A stretch of 5,190 bases of DNA. It comes from an uncultured Carnobacterium sp. (GTDB lineage Bacteria; Bacillota; Bacilli; Lactobacillales; Aerococcaceae). Location of the stretch: contig CAJPNA010000118.1 in the NCBI GenBank assembly GCA_905371865.1, positions 1 to 5,190 of the forward strand, written 5' to 3'. Within the stretch, counting starts at the first letter, position 1, and each line of letters begins with the position of its first letter. The notes below the pieces were generated by a model. That model had not been told where the DNA came from, did no database searches, and saw nothing but the letters and a program-made list of their open reading frames with translations. Of the stretch, positions 5,173 through 5,190 are shown piece after piece. The position numbers and the translations under genes were made by a program.

Positions 5173-5190
5173 CACATATATCATTTATAT

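Overview
The window looks like accessory, probably plasmid or integrative-element, DNA from a low-GC Gram-positive coccus of the Streptococcus, Lactococcus or Enterococcus type. This rests on strong AT bias, consensus AGGAG-type ribosome binding sites, a DUF1310-type protein (a family known mainly from streptococci and lactococci), and a plasmid-style ParA beside a small ribbon-helix-helix (RHH) protein. No rRNA, tRNA, CRISPR array or complete transposase is visible. All six supported genes lie on the minus strand, so the biological order runs from the high-numbered end to the low-numbered end.

Region A (about 5190 to 3800) is a two-gene partition module. It holds a ParA-type ATPase with a deviant Walker A motif (ATG at 5158) and a 106-residue protein with an RHH-like core that probably acts as its centromere-binding partner. 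A perfect 17-bp inverted repeat at 3803..3852, with a short T tract on the minus strand, probably ends this transcription unit.

Region B (3640 to 1257) is a compact four-gene operon with overlapping or nearly touching genes. The order is a single-pass membrane protein of the DUF1310 type, a 412-residue lipase-like protein with a helical C-terminal half, a 136-residue coiled-coil protein resembling DUF3958, and a 97-residue small helical protein. The arrangement matches the type VII secretion (T7SSb) substrates with reverse domain order described for Staphylococcus aureus TslA. In those, an N-terminal phospholipase is followed by a C-terminal LXG-like targeting domain, and two small helical partners (TlaA1, TlaA2) are needed for export. 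The DUF1310-type protein has a membrane anchor, a predicted extracytoplasmic domain, translational coupling to the lipase and no lipobox. It is the natural candidate for immunity protein, in place of the TilA lipoprotein of S. aureus. No secretion machinery genes (EssC, EsaA and others) are in the window, so the operon is probably an orphan cargo that uses the host apparatus.

Region C (1256 to 1) is 1.25 kb of AT-rich DNA without an intact gene. Just downstream of the operon (881..1247, minus strand) are short, frame-broken stretches that read like a decayed small protein, possibly a second immunity-type gene. Around 565..660 is a conspicuous island of G and C tracts with several mutually exclusive stem-loops. 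The rest (1..560) holds nothing I can assign.
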